Shown: positions 16,841 to 25,458 of the stretch, in pieces | How positions within the stretch are numbered: position 1 is the stretch's first letter | How the letters are laid out: each line of letters opens with the position of its first letter | Source of the DNA: Peribacillus frigoritolerans | Lineage (GTDB): Bacteria; Bacillota; Bacilli; Bacillales; DSM-1321 | Length of the DNA stretch: 64,000 nt | Reading direction: 5' to 3' | Assembly (NCBI RefSeq): GCF_030676415.1 | Contig: NZ_JAUUTW010000025.1 | Location: forward strand, 1-64,000 | The notes under the pieces: generated by a model | Seen by the model: only the letters and a program-made list of their open reading frames with translations | Told to the model about the DNA's origin: nothing | The model's database searches: none | Program-made: the position numbers and the translations under genes

Positions 16841-17107
16841 ATGAAGAAAATCATGGTAGTATGCGGGAACGGATTGGGAAGCAGCTTCATCATGGAGATG
16901 AATGTGAAGAAAGCATTGACGGAAATGGGTAAGACGGCCGAGGTGGATCATACGGATCTTGCATCCGCAAAAACGGTTCAGGCGGATATTTTCCTGGGAG
17001 CTGCGGATATAGTCGGTCAGCTGGATGATGGAACGCGGACGATCGTCACACTGGAGAACATGATGAGCATCCCTGAAATCACATCGAAATTAGCTTCACA
17101 TCTATAA
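16841..17107 (+). CDS. PTS EIIB component (second copy)
   Basis: An 88-aa protein almost identical to the preceding EIIB, including the phosphocysteine loop VVCGNGLGSSFIMEM. It has its own site (AAGGAGAG, 8-9 nt before ATG 16841). Differences are few: an added Lys at position 3, Met-to-Val and Thr-to-Ala changes, and a different tail (ITSKLASHL). Both copies keep the active Cys, so both could work. The high DNA identity points to a recent duplication. Confidence 0.92.
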   Translation: MKKIMVVCGNGLGSSFIMEMNVKKALTEMGKTAEVDHTDLASAKTVQADIFLGAADIVGQLDDGTRTIVTLENMMSIPEITSKLASHL

Positions 17108-17137
17108 GAAAAAACATAAAGAAGAGGGGGAGAGGCA

Positions 17138-18406
17138 ATGCTGGAACTTATCATGAATGACATCTTGGGTACACCTTCCATACTTGTGGGGCTGTTTGCG
17201 CTCATTGGACTGCTGTTACAGCGGAAATCCAGTGCGGATGTTGTATCTGGAACGCTAAAAACCGTCATGGGCTTCATTATCATTGGAGCGGGAGCCGCAG
17301 TGCTCATTGGCGCCCTTGATATATTCAGTAAAATGTTCGATCATGCATTCAATGTACAAGGCGTCATACCTAATAACGAAGCCATTGTCGCAGCCGCCCA
17401 AAGTGATTTTGGGACTTCGACTGCACTTATCATGGTTTTTGGTATGGTTGTCAATGTTTTGCTAGCCCGTTTCACGCCATTTAAATATATATTCTTAACG
17501 GGACACCATACCTTATTCATGGCTTGTTTACTTGCAGTCACCCTATCGGTCGGCGGGCTCAACGGATTTCCGCTTATCTTGGTCGGTTCCATTCTATTAG
17601 GAGTATGCATGGTGATGTTCCCAGCCCTCCTTCAGCCATACGTACGGAAGATTACCGGAAGCGATGATTTTGCCATCGGCCATTTCGGGACAATCGGATA
17701 TTTTGTATCCGCGACTGTTGGAAAATGGTTTGGAAATAAGGAAAAAACGACAGAGCAAATCAAGGTTCCTAAATCTTTAGGATTCCTGAGGGACACATCA
17801 GTCGCTGTATCGCTTACGATGACGATGTTCTTTGTGATTGTCGCATTGTTTGCGGGACAGAACTATATTGAAACGGAATTATCCGGCGGTTCGAACTTCA
17901 TCGTCTTCTCTTTCATCCAGGCGATAACATTTGCTGCAGGAGTCTACATCATCCTTGCAGGGGTACGGATGTTAATTGCTGAAATTGTCCCTGCATTCAA
18001 AGGGATTGCCGATAAGGTGGCGCCGAATACAAAACCTGCATTGGACTGTCCGACCATCTTTCCATTCGCTCCAAATGCAGTGATCATCGGGTTCCTATTC
18101 AGTTTCTTGGCTGGACTATTATCCATGTTCCTCCTTCCGGTACTTGGATTGAAAGTAATCGTTCCGGGGCTCGTACCGCATTTCTTCACCGGAGCTGCAG
18201 CAGGTGTATTTGGAAATGCCACAGGAGGCAGACGCGGAGCGATGCTTGGATCCTTTGCCAACGGACTCATCATTAGTTTCCTGCCGGCGATACTCCTGGT
18301 CTTCTTGGGGGATGTAGGGTTTGAAGGTACCACATTTGGTGATTCGGACTTCGGTGTGGTAGGTCTCTTCATCCTAAGCGTCATGAAACTTTTAGGATTA
18401 TCCTAA
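17138..18406 (+). CDS. PTS EIIC component, UlaA/SgaT family
   Basis: A 422-aa membrane protein with about ten helices and the conserved UlaA-family features (FGIVVNVLLARFTPFKYIFL-like loop, the TGHHTLFMA motif, and the late NATGGRRGAM segment). UlaA carriers import L-ascorbate with phosphorylation, but relatives carry other sugars. ATG 17138 follows GAGGGGGAGAGG. The operon lacks the ascorbate catabolic genes (ulaD, ulaE, ulaF, ulaG), so the substrate is open. Confidence 0.9.
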   Translation: MLELIMNDILGTPSILVGLFALIGLLLQRKSSADVVSGTLKTVMGFIIIGAGAAVLIGALDIFSKMFDHAFNVQGVIPNNEAIVAAAQSDFGTSTALIMVFGMVVNVLLARFTPFKYIFLTGHHTLFMACLLAVTLSVGGLNGFPLILVGSILLGVCMVMFPALLQPYVRKITGSDDFAIGHFGTIGYFVSATVGKWFGNKEKTTEQIKVPKSLGFLRDTSVAVSLTMTMFFVIVALFAGQNYIETELSGGSNFIVFSFIQAITFAAGVYIILAGVRMLIAEIVPAFKGIADKVAPNTKPALDCPTIFPFAPNAVIIGFLFSFLAGLLSMFLLPVLGLKVIVPGLVPHFFTGAAAGVFGNATGGRRGAMLGSFANGLIISFLPAILLVFLGDVGFEGTTFGDSDFGVVGLFILSVMKLLGLS

Positions 18407-18450
18407 ACTGTTATACTGATAAGGTACATGAAAAAAATAAGTGAATGAAA

Positions 18451-18495
18451 CCAACAGCCTAAGATCTTATAAGATAATGGGCTGTTGGCATTTTC
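18451..18495 (+). terminator. Terminator-like hairpin between EIIC and HAD genes
   Basis: CCAACAGCC (18451-18459) pairs with GGCTGTTGG (18480-18488), then CATTTTC. The loop holds a second small palindrome (AAGATCTT). It should reduce read-through into the HAD gene. Confidence 0.7.
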
Positions 18496-18525
18496 ATCAT
18501 CATTCGGATTTTTGAGGTGATTTGC

Positions 18526-19371
18526 ATGACCAACAAGGCAATTGTGCTCGATTTGGATGGCACGACGTTGAACGAAAGAAATACTGTGAATGAGACGCTG
18601 GAACAATACATAGGCGAACTTAGGGAAAGCGGTAAACTGATTTTCATTGCTACCGGAAGAACGCTGGAAGAAGTGAGGGACGTTTTGCCTTCGGGCATGG
18701 AAGCCGACGGAATGGTGACCGCCAATGGAATGTCCGTATTCATCGGAAAGGAACAGATTGTCGAGCACGCCCTGTCGACGGAACTTGTGGAAGAATTGGT
18801 CGCCAAAGCAGGAGCGGAAGAGATTTTTTACGAAGTTCATCCGAACGATGGAACACGGATGGCATTACTTAAAGATAAAAACTATATGGTTAAACAAGGT
18901 TTGGTGCCAAAGCCTGAGACAGTCGATGAAAATGAATGGCTATCAAGACAGGATGCAGTGGAAGACAAAATAAGATGGTCAGAACAACTGGATATAAGCA
19001 GCGTCGCCAAAATCTACTTTTTCAGCAATGAAATGAATACGATTCGAAAATGGAAAGCGGAGTTGGGGAAAATCAAGCAGTACAATGCCTTCACCACAGC
19101 TTCCTCCACCCATCATAATGTAGAAGTGACCGTGGAAGGCATTTCAAAAGCAACAGGCGTTCAACTGCTGTTGAAGCATTTCCAGCTAGCACCGGAAAAT
19201 ATCTTGGCAGTAGGCGATGGCGAAAATGACCTCCCGCTATTTAAACTCGCCGGACATTGCGTTGCCATGAAAAACGCCACTGACCTGGTCAAAGAACAAG
19301 CCGATGAAGTGACGGAGTATTCATATAGAGAAGATGGACTGTATCGCTTTTTGAAGGGGATGTTTCACTAA
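18526..19371 (+). CDS. Cof-type HAD-superfamily phosphatase
   Basis: About 281 residues with the HAD motifs in order: motif I LDLDGTTL (about residues 9-16), motif II ATGR, the type-IIB cap in the middle and motif IV GDGENDLPLF near residue 230. Cof-type enzymes hydrolyse sugar phosphates, nucleotides or FMN precursors in the cytoplasm. ATG 18526 follows GAGGTG by 6 nt; a GTG at 18517 would overlap that site. Placement just after the PTS genes suggests it dephosphorylates the imported sugar phosphate, but a hairpin separates it from them. Confidence 0.9.
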   Translation: MTNKAIVLDLDGTTLNERNTVNETLEQYIGELRESGKLIFIATGRTLEEVRDVLPSGMEADGMVTANGMSVFIGKEQIVEHALSTELVEELVAKAGAEEIFYEVHPNDGTRMALLKDKNYMVKQGLVPKPETVDENEWLSRQDAVEDKIRWSEQLDISSVAKIYFFSNEMNTIRKWKAELGKIKQYNAFTTASSTHHNVEVTVEGISKATGVQLLLKHFQLAPENILAVGDGENDLPLFKLAGHCVAMKNATDLVKEQADEVTEYSYREDGLYRFLKGMFH

Positions 19372-19420
19372 AATAACCTGGAAGGCAAAAGAAGATCCAA
19401 CCTTGTTTGTAAAATTTGAA

Positions 19421-19499
19421 CGTTGATTGGAAAGTGAGTGCCTGAAGTGGAAAACAACCTGTAAGTTTTGACAACTTAATTATTATCGAGTTTGTCTAC
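19421..19499 (+). repeat. Dispersed Bacillaceae repeat, degenerate (copy B)
   Basis: AAAGTGAGTGCCTGAAGTGG and a TCGAGTTTGTCTAC end match copy A at the window start, with the internal hairpin decayed. Just after it, 19510-19562 reads NGIIPDHDIKARLDDY-stop in one frame, perhaps the last residues of a lost S41-type peptidase gene. Confidence 0.6.
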
Positions 19500-19609
19500 A
19501 AAAGGGGTTCGGAATGGTATCATTCCGGACCATGATATTAAAGCAAGACTAGATGATTATTAATGTTTTTTCTGGTTTTATGAAACCCTCAATAGATTGA
19601 AGAAATTTG

Positions 19610-19690
19610 CGACACTCCTGCCGAATAACTGGCTAGCCGAGACCCCACAGACGCTTGGCAGACAGTCGGCGGAAAGGGAGCGGATTTCTG
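19610..19690 (+). repeat. Dispersed Bacillaceae repeat, left part, degenerate (copy C)
   Basis: GACACTCCTGCC, GAGACCCCACAGACGC and GGCGGAAAGGGAGCGG correspond to the left and core parts of the repeat seen better preserved at 20485-20645. Many substitutions. Confidence 0.55.
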
Positions 19691-19712
19691 AAATGACTCC
19701 GAACGTTTTTTT

Positions 19713-19974
19713 GAATTGCAGGCATTTCAAGGTTTCGGTTACGGGTTAATCTTTACGGTCGTCACTTCCTGGGCTGTTGAAAATATACCGGAGATTAAAC
19801 AATCTACCAGAATGGGCTTGTTCCAAAGTTTATTCTGCTGGAATGTTTTTAGGACCCGTCCTAATTGGCATCTTGATTGAAATGTTTTCAAAATCAACAG
19901 GATACCTGATCATGGGAGCACTATCAATTGCTTCTACCATTCTTATTAAAACCTCCATAAAACGATTAAAATAA
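19713..19974 (+). pseudogene. Frameshifted C-terminal fragment of an MFS transporter
   Basis: One frame reads ELQAFQGFGYGLIFTVVTSW and on to MGLFQSLF; after about 19827 the sequence continues in another frame as SAGMFLGPVLIGILIEMFS to the stop at 19974. Together they form the last three or four helices of a major facilitator protein split by one frameshift, with the N-terminal two thirds missing. The 5' flank is the dispersed repeat at 19610-19690. Confidence 0.8.
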
Positions 19975-20194
19975 GAAGCTTCAAATGAAGGATATCCTCT
20001 TGAAGAGATGCTGATTAATAGAAAATGATTCTTTGAAATAGTAAAGAGCAGACCTTAACCGGTTTGCTCTTGTTTATTTTGAGCTGGATCCTATTTTAAA
20101 TAAATGCTTTGGTATAGATTGATATAAACTTCTACATTTGGAAGTTCCACTGCTTATAACAATTTAAAAAAACTACTACTGTCATTTAAGGCAT

Positions 20195-20413
20195 CTAATA
20201 TTTTACACGCAACCTATCAGTTCTTTTTTCACTTCTAAATGACTTCTCAACATTGGTCCACCCGATAATATAACGAACTGTATCATCTTTTAAAAAGAAC
20301 TCTTCATTTTCTTCATACATGTTATGAAACCACTCTGTTGATTTTAGCATTTCAGTGTTTCTATAAACTTTTTCTTCCTTTTGCATCCCACGAATGAATC
20401 CGCTGATCGTCAA
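20195..20413 (-). CDS. Hypothetical 72-aa protein or fragment
   Basis: A polar, basic frame with no recognised domain, no convincing ribosome site and flanks of repeat DNA. It may be the C-terminal remnant of a longer gene. It is listed because it is the only open frame of note between 19975 and 20485. Confidence 0.25.
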   Translation of the reverse strand: MTISGFIRGMQKEEKVYRNTEMLKSTEWFHNMYEENEEFFLKDDTVRYIIGWTNVEKSFRSEKRTDRLRVKY

Positions 20414-20484
20414 ACCATTATGAGTTAATACCTGGGGTTGTAGACAAAAAGGGTATTACCTAAAATTTTAAAACAAAGTTAATT

Positions 20485-20645
20485 GGAACGGAAGGTGCGA
20501 GACCCCGCAGGCGCAAGGCGCCGAGGAGGCTCCCGGACCGCCCGCGGAAAGCGAGTAACTGTAGTGGAAATCGACGTTTGAGGTTTTATAAACCCACATA
20601 AAAGCTGAGACAAACTTGATTTTCATCGAATTTTTCTACAATCTG
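20485..20645 (+). repeat. Dispersed Bacillaceae repeat (copy D, best preserved)
   Basis: The core GCGAGACCCCGCAGGCGC, then GAGGAGGCTCCCGGACCGCC and GCGGAAAGCGAG, is clearly GC-rich against the surrounding AT-rich DNA. The right end (GACAAACTTGATTTTCATCG) is a decayed version of the hairpin in copy A. From 20646 to 20840 no gene is seen. Confidence 0.75.
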
Positions 20646-20840
20646 CAATATTAGTTAATATTTCAATAGGCACTTTCTTCCGCTTCCCTTCCAAATAAAA
20701 CTTGTCATTCTTTTGTTAACGGGTAAATCTTGATAATCTAAGACTATCATAGGGTCCAATTTAACTTCACGTAAACAATAAAATGCATGCAGGTTGTCTT
20801 AATGGCCATAATGATTTTTATTCACAAAATTTCATTAATA

Positions 20841-20896
20841 TTGACGGTATCAATCTATGACTTTATCATAACAACAGGATAATGATAATCATTTTC
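20841..20896 (+). promoter_or_regulatory. SigA promoter with Fur box for the siderophore uptake operon
   Basis: TTGACG (20841-20846), 17-bp spacer, TATCAT (20864-20869) is a good sigma-A promoter. GATAATGATAATCATTTTC (20878-20896) matches 18 of 19 positions of the classical Fur box and would cover the transcription start, giving repression by Fur-iron. Confidence 0.85.
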
Positions 20897-20960
20897 AATT
20901 AAGAATATATTCGTTGGTTAAGAAGTTAAATAGGTATAGAGGACGGAAAGGGTGCAAAAA

Positions 20961-21929
20961 ATGCGGGAATCTAAAAAAGTAAGAACATTTGGGGGAGGAG
21001 CATTAATCCTGTTATTTACGATTATGATGATGTTATCAGGATGTAATGATTCTCAAAAAACAACAGAAGCAGAGAAGACATCTGCCGAAACAAGTAATCA
21101 AGAAATAAGGACGATTAAGCATGAAATGGGAGAAACGGAAATTAAAAATACTCCTAAAAAAATAGTTACGCTTGAGTTATCTTTCGTTGATTCTTTAAAT
21201 GCCCTAGGGATAAAACCTATCGGGATTTCAGATGACAACAAAAAAGATATGATTACAAAACTTGTAGGTCAAGAAATGGATTATACTTCTGTAGGAACAC
21301 GTGAGCAGCCCAATTTAGAGGTTATCAGTTCTTTACAGCCGGATTTAATCATTGCAGATGCTGAGCGGCATAAAGGGATTTATAAAGATTTACAGCAGAT
21401 TGCTCCTACCGTCGTCTTAAAAAGTCGGGAATCTACCTATCAAGAAAACCTGGATTCTTTTAAAACGATTGCAAAGGCAGTAAATCAGGAAGATGCTGCA
21501 GAAAAAAGATTGAGCGAGCATGAAAAAACGATTAAGGATCTTAAATCAAAACTTACTGTTGATTCAAATATGACGGTTTTACCTGCTGTTGTACGAGATA
21601 CTTCATTCCAGGCTCATACTTCTTCTTCTTATGATGGAGAATTGCTTGAACGCATGGGATTGAAAAATGCCATCCAGCAGGAACTGCCACATGCCGAGAT
21701 GAATCTGGAGCAGCTTGTCGAGATTGATCCGGATGTGCTGCTTCTAGCGAACAATGAGGGTAAGTTACTTACTGATGAGTGGAAAGACAATCCTCTTTGG
21801 AAAGACTTGAAGGCTGTAAAAAACGGACAAGTGTATAGTGTTGATCGAGATTTATGGACGAGATACCGTGGTGTTGTATCAGCAGAAGCCATTGCTAAAG
21901 ACACTTTAAACATGCTTGGTGAAGAATAG
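20961..21929 (+). CDS. Siderophore ABC transporter substrate-binding lipoprotein
   Basis: About 322 residues. A signal peptide ends in the lipobox LSGC (about residue 27), so the mature protein is a membrane lipoprotein. The FecB/FhuD-type fold follows: PKKIVTLELSFVDSLNALGI, then SLQPDLIIAD and a late LLERMGLKNA region. It delivers iron-siderophore (the schizokinen/arthrobactin YfiY-type is the nearest guess) or citrate complexes to the permease. ATG 20961 has GGAAAGGG about 8 nt upstream; a GTG at 20952 overlaps it. It is the first gene of a Fur-boxed four-gene set. Confidence 0.9.
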   Translation: MRESKKVRTFGGGALILLFTIMMMLSGCNDSQKTTEAEKTSAETSNQEIRTIKHEMGETEIKNTPKKIVTLELSFVDSLNALGIKPIGISDDNKKDMITKLVGQEMDYTSVGTREQPNLEVISSLQPDLIIADAERHKGIYKDLQQIAPTVVLKSRESTYQENLDSFKTIAKAVNQEDAAEKRLSEHEKTIKDLKSKLTVDSNMTVLPAVVRDTSFQAHTSSSYDGELLERMGLKNAIQQELPHAEMNLEQLVEIDPDVLLLANNEGKLLTDEWKDNPLWKDLKAVKNGQVYSVDRDLWTRYRGVVSAEAIAKDTLNMLGEE

Positions 21930-21936
21930 AGGAACA

Positions 21937-21972
21937 AAAGCGAAGTAAGAGATCTAATTCTTACTTCGCTTT
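21937..21972 (+). terminator. Intercistronic hairpin, partial terminator or RNA-stabilising stem
   Basis: A perfect 14-bp stem (21937-21950 / 21959-21972) with an 8-nt loop lies between the binding-protein and permease genes. Only a weak T tract (CTTTCC) follows, so it probably attenuates or stabilises rather than fully terminates, giving more binding protein than permease. Confidence 0.7.
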
Positions 21973-22013
21973 CCATTAGGTTTAAAATTTGTTAGGAAGT
22001 GTGTTGTATAGTC

Positions 22014-23018
22014 ATGGAAACAGTAGTTAGAAGTAAACTGAAAGTGTATTGTACAGCTATCGCTGGAATCGTTTTGTTAATTTTAGGAGTTCTGACGAGT
22101 ATTACTGTGGGAGCGGCAGATATTGATGTATCAATGGTTTTGAAGTCCTTTTTTGCGGTCGACTCGTCCAAGGAACAGACTATTATAAGGACTCTTCGAT
22201 TGCCCCGTGCTTTAGTTGGAGCATTGGTCGGTGCTAATTTAGCGGTAGCAGGTGCTCTCATGCAGGCTATTACCCGGAATTCATTAGCTTCTCCACAAGT
22301 GTTTGGTGTTAATGCCGGTGCCTCATTTTTTATTGTGTCAGCTTTTGTTTTCTTTCCTAACCTTTCTTCCGTCTCTCTGGTTTGCGTTGCATTCATTGGT
22401 GCAGCAGTGGGAGGGATGGCAGTCTATTCTTTTGCTTCGGGAGGAGGAATGACCCAAGTAAAGCTGGCATTGGCTGGTATGGCTGTTCACTTTTTTTTAT
22501 CTTCTTTAACGCAAGGCATGATCATCTTTAATGAACAAGCGAAAGATGTGCTCTATTGGTTAGTCGGATCTATTAATGGAAAAACATGGGCGAACGTAAA
22601 CATGATTCTACCTTGGTCTCTTTTCGGGCTATTTGTTGCTGCCCTGTTCTCTCGATCTGTTTCTATCCTTGTCTTAGGAGAAAATATGGCGCAGGGACTT
22701 GGGCAACGGGTGTATCGAATCCGTATTTCAGCAGGAATATTGGTGATTATTTTGGCAGGATCTTCGGTTGCCGTCGCAGGCCCAGTGGGCTTTGTAGGAT
22801 TGATCGTTCCTCATATCGTCAGGAGAATGGTGGGCGGGGATTATCGAAGAATCATCCCTTTTTCTGCATTATTCGGCGCTTTACTCTTAGTTTACGCAGA
22901 TATTCTCGCTCGGTTTATCGCTTATCCTTTTGAGTCGCCGGTAGGCATCGTAACCGCTATAATCGGTGCGCCATTCTTCCTTTATTTAGCGAAGAGAGGG
23001 AGGAATATTAAGCAATGA
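22014..23018 (+). CDS. FecCD-family iron-siderophore permease (first)
   Basis: About 334 residues with eight to ten helices and FecCD hallmarks: LRLPRALVGALVGANLAVAG, a cytoplasmic coupling loop and GPVGFVGLIVPHIVRRMVG. It forms half of the membrane channel with the next gene. The start is uncertain: ATG 22014 is preferred by length, but AGGAAG is 14 nt upstream; GTG 21999 overlaps that site. Its stop overlaps the next start. Confidence 0.9.
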   Translation: METVVRSKLKVYCTAIAGIVLLILGVLTSITVGAADIDVSMVLKSFFAVDSSKEQTIIRTLRLPRALVGALVGANLAVAGALMQAITRNSLASPQVFGVNAGASFFIVSAFVFFPNLSSVSLVCVAFIGAAVGGMAVYSFASGGGMTQVKLALAGMAVHFFLSSLTQGMIIFNEQAKDVLYWLVGSINGKTWANVNMILPWSLFGLFVAALFSRSVSILVLGENMAQGLGQRVYRIRISAGILVIILAGSSVAVAGPVGFVGLIVPHIVRRMVGGDYRRIIPFSALFGALLLVYADILARFIAYPFESPVGIVTAIIGAPFFLYLAKRGRNIKQ

Positions 23019-24028
23019 AACTAAAACGGAAATTTGGGTTGAAATCAAATTTGCCTCCTTATTCCATTCTCCTGATGCTGACGGTAACCATGCTAATTTT
23101 ATCAATGGTGAGCCTGGGCTTAGGGGCCATTTATATCTCACCTTTAGAAATCATTCAAAATTTCCTTGGAAATGGCATGCAAAGCCAGGCATTCATTCTG
23201 CATAACTATCGCATACCACGTATTGTAATTGCCGTGATAGTGGGGGCCGGATTAGCAACGGCTGGAGCCATTCTGCAAGGAGTCCTTCGGAATCCGTTGG
23301 CTTCTCCAGATGTGATTGGGGTAACAAAAGGGGCCGGTTTGGCAGCTGTTATAGTCATTGTTTTATTTCCGCAATCGCCCATTATCATACTGCCTCTTTC
23401 AGCTTTTATCGGAGCGGCGGTCATGGCGGCAATTTTGATGATATTTGTTTATAAAAAAGGAGCTCAACCAAATACAATAGCTTTGGTCGGAATTGCTTTA
23501 GGGTCCATATGTCAAGCTGGCATAGAGTATTTCATGGTCAAGTTCCCGGATGATGTAAACACGACACTGCTGTGGTTGACTGGCAGTCTATGGGGAAGAG
23601 GATGGGATCAAGTATTCATTTTGCTTCCATGTCTTGTTCTTGTACCGGTATTGATTGCATTATCTTCTAAAATGGATGTACTGAGCCTTGGAGACGATAT
23701 AGCTACAGGACTCGGTGAAAGATCAAAATTACTGCGTTATATATTGTTAAGTGTTTCTGTCATTTTAATCGGAGTCTGCGTAGCTGCGGTTGGTTCTATC
23801 GGGTTTATTGGTTTAATTGCCCCCCATATTGCCCGGAGAGTGGTAGGCTCAAAATTCAAGGTTTTACTTCCTGCTTCAGCTCTCTTTGGCTCTATCTTTC
23901 TACTCGTTGCCGATAGCCTGGGAAGAGGATTATTCCCTCCAATAGAAATACCCGCCGGAATTATCACTGCGGTGATTGGAGTACCATATTTTTTATATCT
24001 ATTACGTCGTGAACGAAAAATAACATAA
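23015..24028 (+). CDS. FecCD-family iron-siderophore permease (second)
   Basis: A 337-aa partner of the preceding permease, with the same signatures (HNYRIPRIVIAVIVGAGLAT; GSIGFIGLIAPHIARR). The ATGA overlap with the first permease (23015-23018) indicates coupled translation. Together they form the heterodimeric inner-membrane channel of the uptake system. Confidence 0.93.
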   Translation: MKLKRKFGLKSNLPPYSILLMLTVTMLILSMVSLGLGAIYISPLEIIQNFLGNGMQSQAFILHNYRIPRIVIAVIVGAGLATAGAILQGVLRNPLASPDVIGVTKGAGLAAVIVIVLFPQSPIIILPLSAFIGAAVMAAILMIFVYKKGAQPNTIALVGIALGSICQAGIEYFMVKFPDDVNTTLLWLTGSLWGRGWDQVFILLPCLVLVPVLIALSSKMDVLSLGDDIATGLGERSKLLRYILLSVSVILIGVCVAAVGSIGFIGLIAPHIARRVVGSKFKVLLPASALFGSIFLLVADSLGRGLFPPIEIPAGIITAVIGVPYFLYLLRRERKIT

Positions 24029-24043
24029 GGAAGGCTGGCGATC

Positions 24044-24832
24044 ATGACAACATTATCAGCAGAGCATCTTTCGCTCTCTTATGGATCAACTCAAATCATT
24101 GATAATATCGATTTAGAAATTCCTGAAGGCAAGATCAGTATAATCATTGGTTCCAATGGTTGTGGCAAATCTACCATTCTGCGGTCTCTAGCTAGATTAT
24201 TAATGCCTCAGCAAGGCACGATCTATTTAGATGGAAAAGCCATTCATCACCAATCTTCCAAGGAAGTGGCAAAGAAATTGGCTATCTTACCTCAAGCTCC
24301 GGAAGCTCCTGAAGATATAACCGTTAAAGAACTATGCTATTATGGCAGGCATCCGCACAAGGGCTTATTTTCCAGACAAACCCCAGAAGATCATGCCATT
24401 GTCGACCGCGCATTATCAGCAACAAAAATGACGGAGTTTGCTGATCGGACATTGGATGCATTATCTGGAGGACAAAGGCAAAGGGCATGGATTTCGATGG
24501 CATTGGTACAAGAAACCGACCTTTTACTATTAGATGAACCGACAACTTATCTAGACTTAGCCCACCAAATTGAAATATTGGAATTACTGCGCGATTTAAA
24601 CGTAACTTATGGACGTACGATTGTCATGGTTCTGCATGATTTAAATCAAGCGGCACAGTATGCCGATCATTTGATTAGCATCGTTAAGGGAAAGATCTAT
24701 AAGGAGGGGCCGCCTGAAACGGTCTTTACAAAAGAGATGATCAAGGACGTCTTCAGGCTGGAGTGCTGTATTATTGAAAATCCTGTTGATCAAACGCCCC
24801 TATGCATTCCAATTGGTTTATCTCAAGATTAG
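24044..24832 (+). CDS. Siderophore ABC transporter ATP-binding protein
   Basis: A 262-aa FepC/FhuC-type ATPase with Walker [10 protein letters not shown] (about residue 35), Q-loop LPQAP, signature [11 protein letters not shown], Walker [14 protein letters not shown] and the H-loop MVLHDLNQA. It powers the two permeases just upstream. ATG 24044 follows AAGGAAGG. Unlike B. subtilis yfiYZ-yfhA, which uses an ATPase encoded elsewhere, this operon has its own. Confidence 0.95.
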   Translation: MTTLSAEHLSLSYGSTQIIDNIDLEIPEGKISIIIGSNGCGKSTILRSLARLLMPQQGTIYLDGKAIHHQSSKEVAKKLAILPQAPEAPEDITVKELCYYGRHPHKGLFSRQTPEDHAIVDRALSATKMTEFADRTLDALSGGQRQRAWISMALVQETDLLLLDEPTTYLDLAHQIEILELLRDLNVTYGRTIVMVLHDLNQAAQYADHLISIVKGKIYKEGPPETVFTKEMIKDVFRLECCIIENPVDQTPLCIPIGLSQD

Positions 24833-24880
24833 AAAAACCATATCTAATAAAGGTAGAGATGCATTTAGAGCCTATCGGAA

Positions 24881-24925
24881 AGAAAACATCAGGGGGATTT
24901 CAATCCCCCTGATGTTTTCTTTTTG
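24881..24925. terminator. Strong bidirectional terminator
   Basis: A perfect 17-bp stem (24881-24897 / 24904-24920; starts AGAAAACATCAGGGGGA) with loop TTTCAA and T or A runs outside, between the converging iron operon and ymaF-type gene. Confidence 0.92.
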
Positions 24926-24938
24926 TTTATCATGTTTC

Positions 24939-25277
24939 TTATTTATTCCCTGGAGCAGGCTGATCGACCCCTTTAATTCTATGGCTATGCCCATCATCTT
25001 CCGTTGTGTAAAAGTCGTAATAATGAACGTGCATTCCATTTCCAACCGGAATGGCTGGTCCCGAATATGCCTTATAATAATGGGTATGCCCATCCTCAAA
25101 TAACACATATCCTTCAGTATAATGAATATGTCCTCCCTCTTGTGATGGAATAGGCGGGGAAGTTACATCTAAACATTGATGGACATGGTCGTCCGCTATG
25201 GAAGTATAATCAACAGATCCGTGGTTATGATGTGGTACAAACCCAGATACAAAATCATTTTTTCCTACTTTATTCAA
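24939..25277 (-). CDS. ymaF: YmaF-family protein
   Basis: About 112 residues rich in His in repeated DGHTHYY, GMHVHYYDF and GHSHRI motifs, the pattern of Bacillus YmaF. The clustered His pairs suggest metal binding; the function is unknown. I prefer the TTG at 25277 because AGGGGTG lies 6 nt upstream; an earlier TTG at 25307 lacks a site. It stands alone, converging on the iron-uptake operon across a shared terminator. A possible link to metal homeostasis is suggested only by its histidines and neighbours. Confidence 0.85.
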   Translation of the reverse strand: MNKVGKNDFVSGFVPHHNHGSVDYTSIADDHVHQCLDVTSPPIPSQEGGHIHYTEGYVLFEDGHTHYYKAYSGPAIPVGNGMHVHYYDFYTTEDDGHSHRIKGVDQPAPGNK

Positions 25278-25458
25278 TCTCTTCACCCCTTGTACATGAA
25301 TAAACAACAGTTTTCTAAACTATATGCTCTGAACAATAAGAAGATTCTTAACGACAAGTTTTGAGGGATTAAAACGTGGAAAACCAGAATCTCATAAAAT
25401 AAATCCACAGTTAAATGATAAAATAGAAAGACTTATATATTAAAGGAGACTTATCATT

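Noticed and set aside
16530-16951. Minus-strand frames across the EIIB genes
   Set aside because: They mirror the two EIIB copies; their similarity to each other only reflects the tandem duplication.
18403-18840. Minus-strand 145-codon frame under the HAD gene
   Set aside because: It lies opposite a clear HAD phosphatase with all motifs, has no ribosome site and crosses the terminator hairpin.
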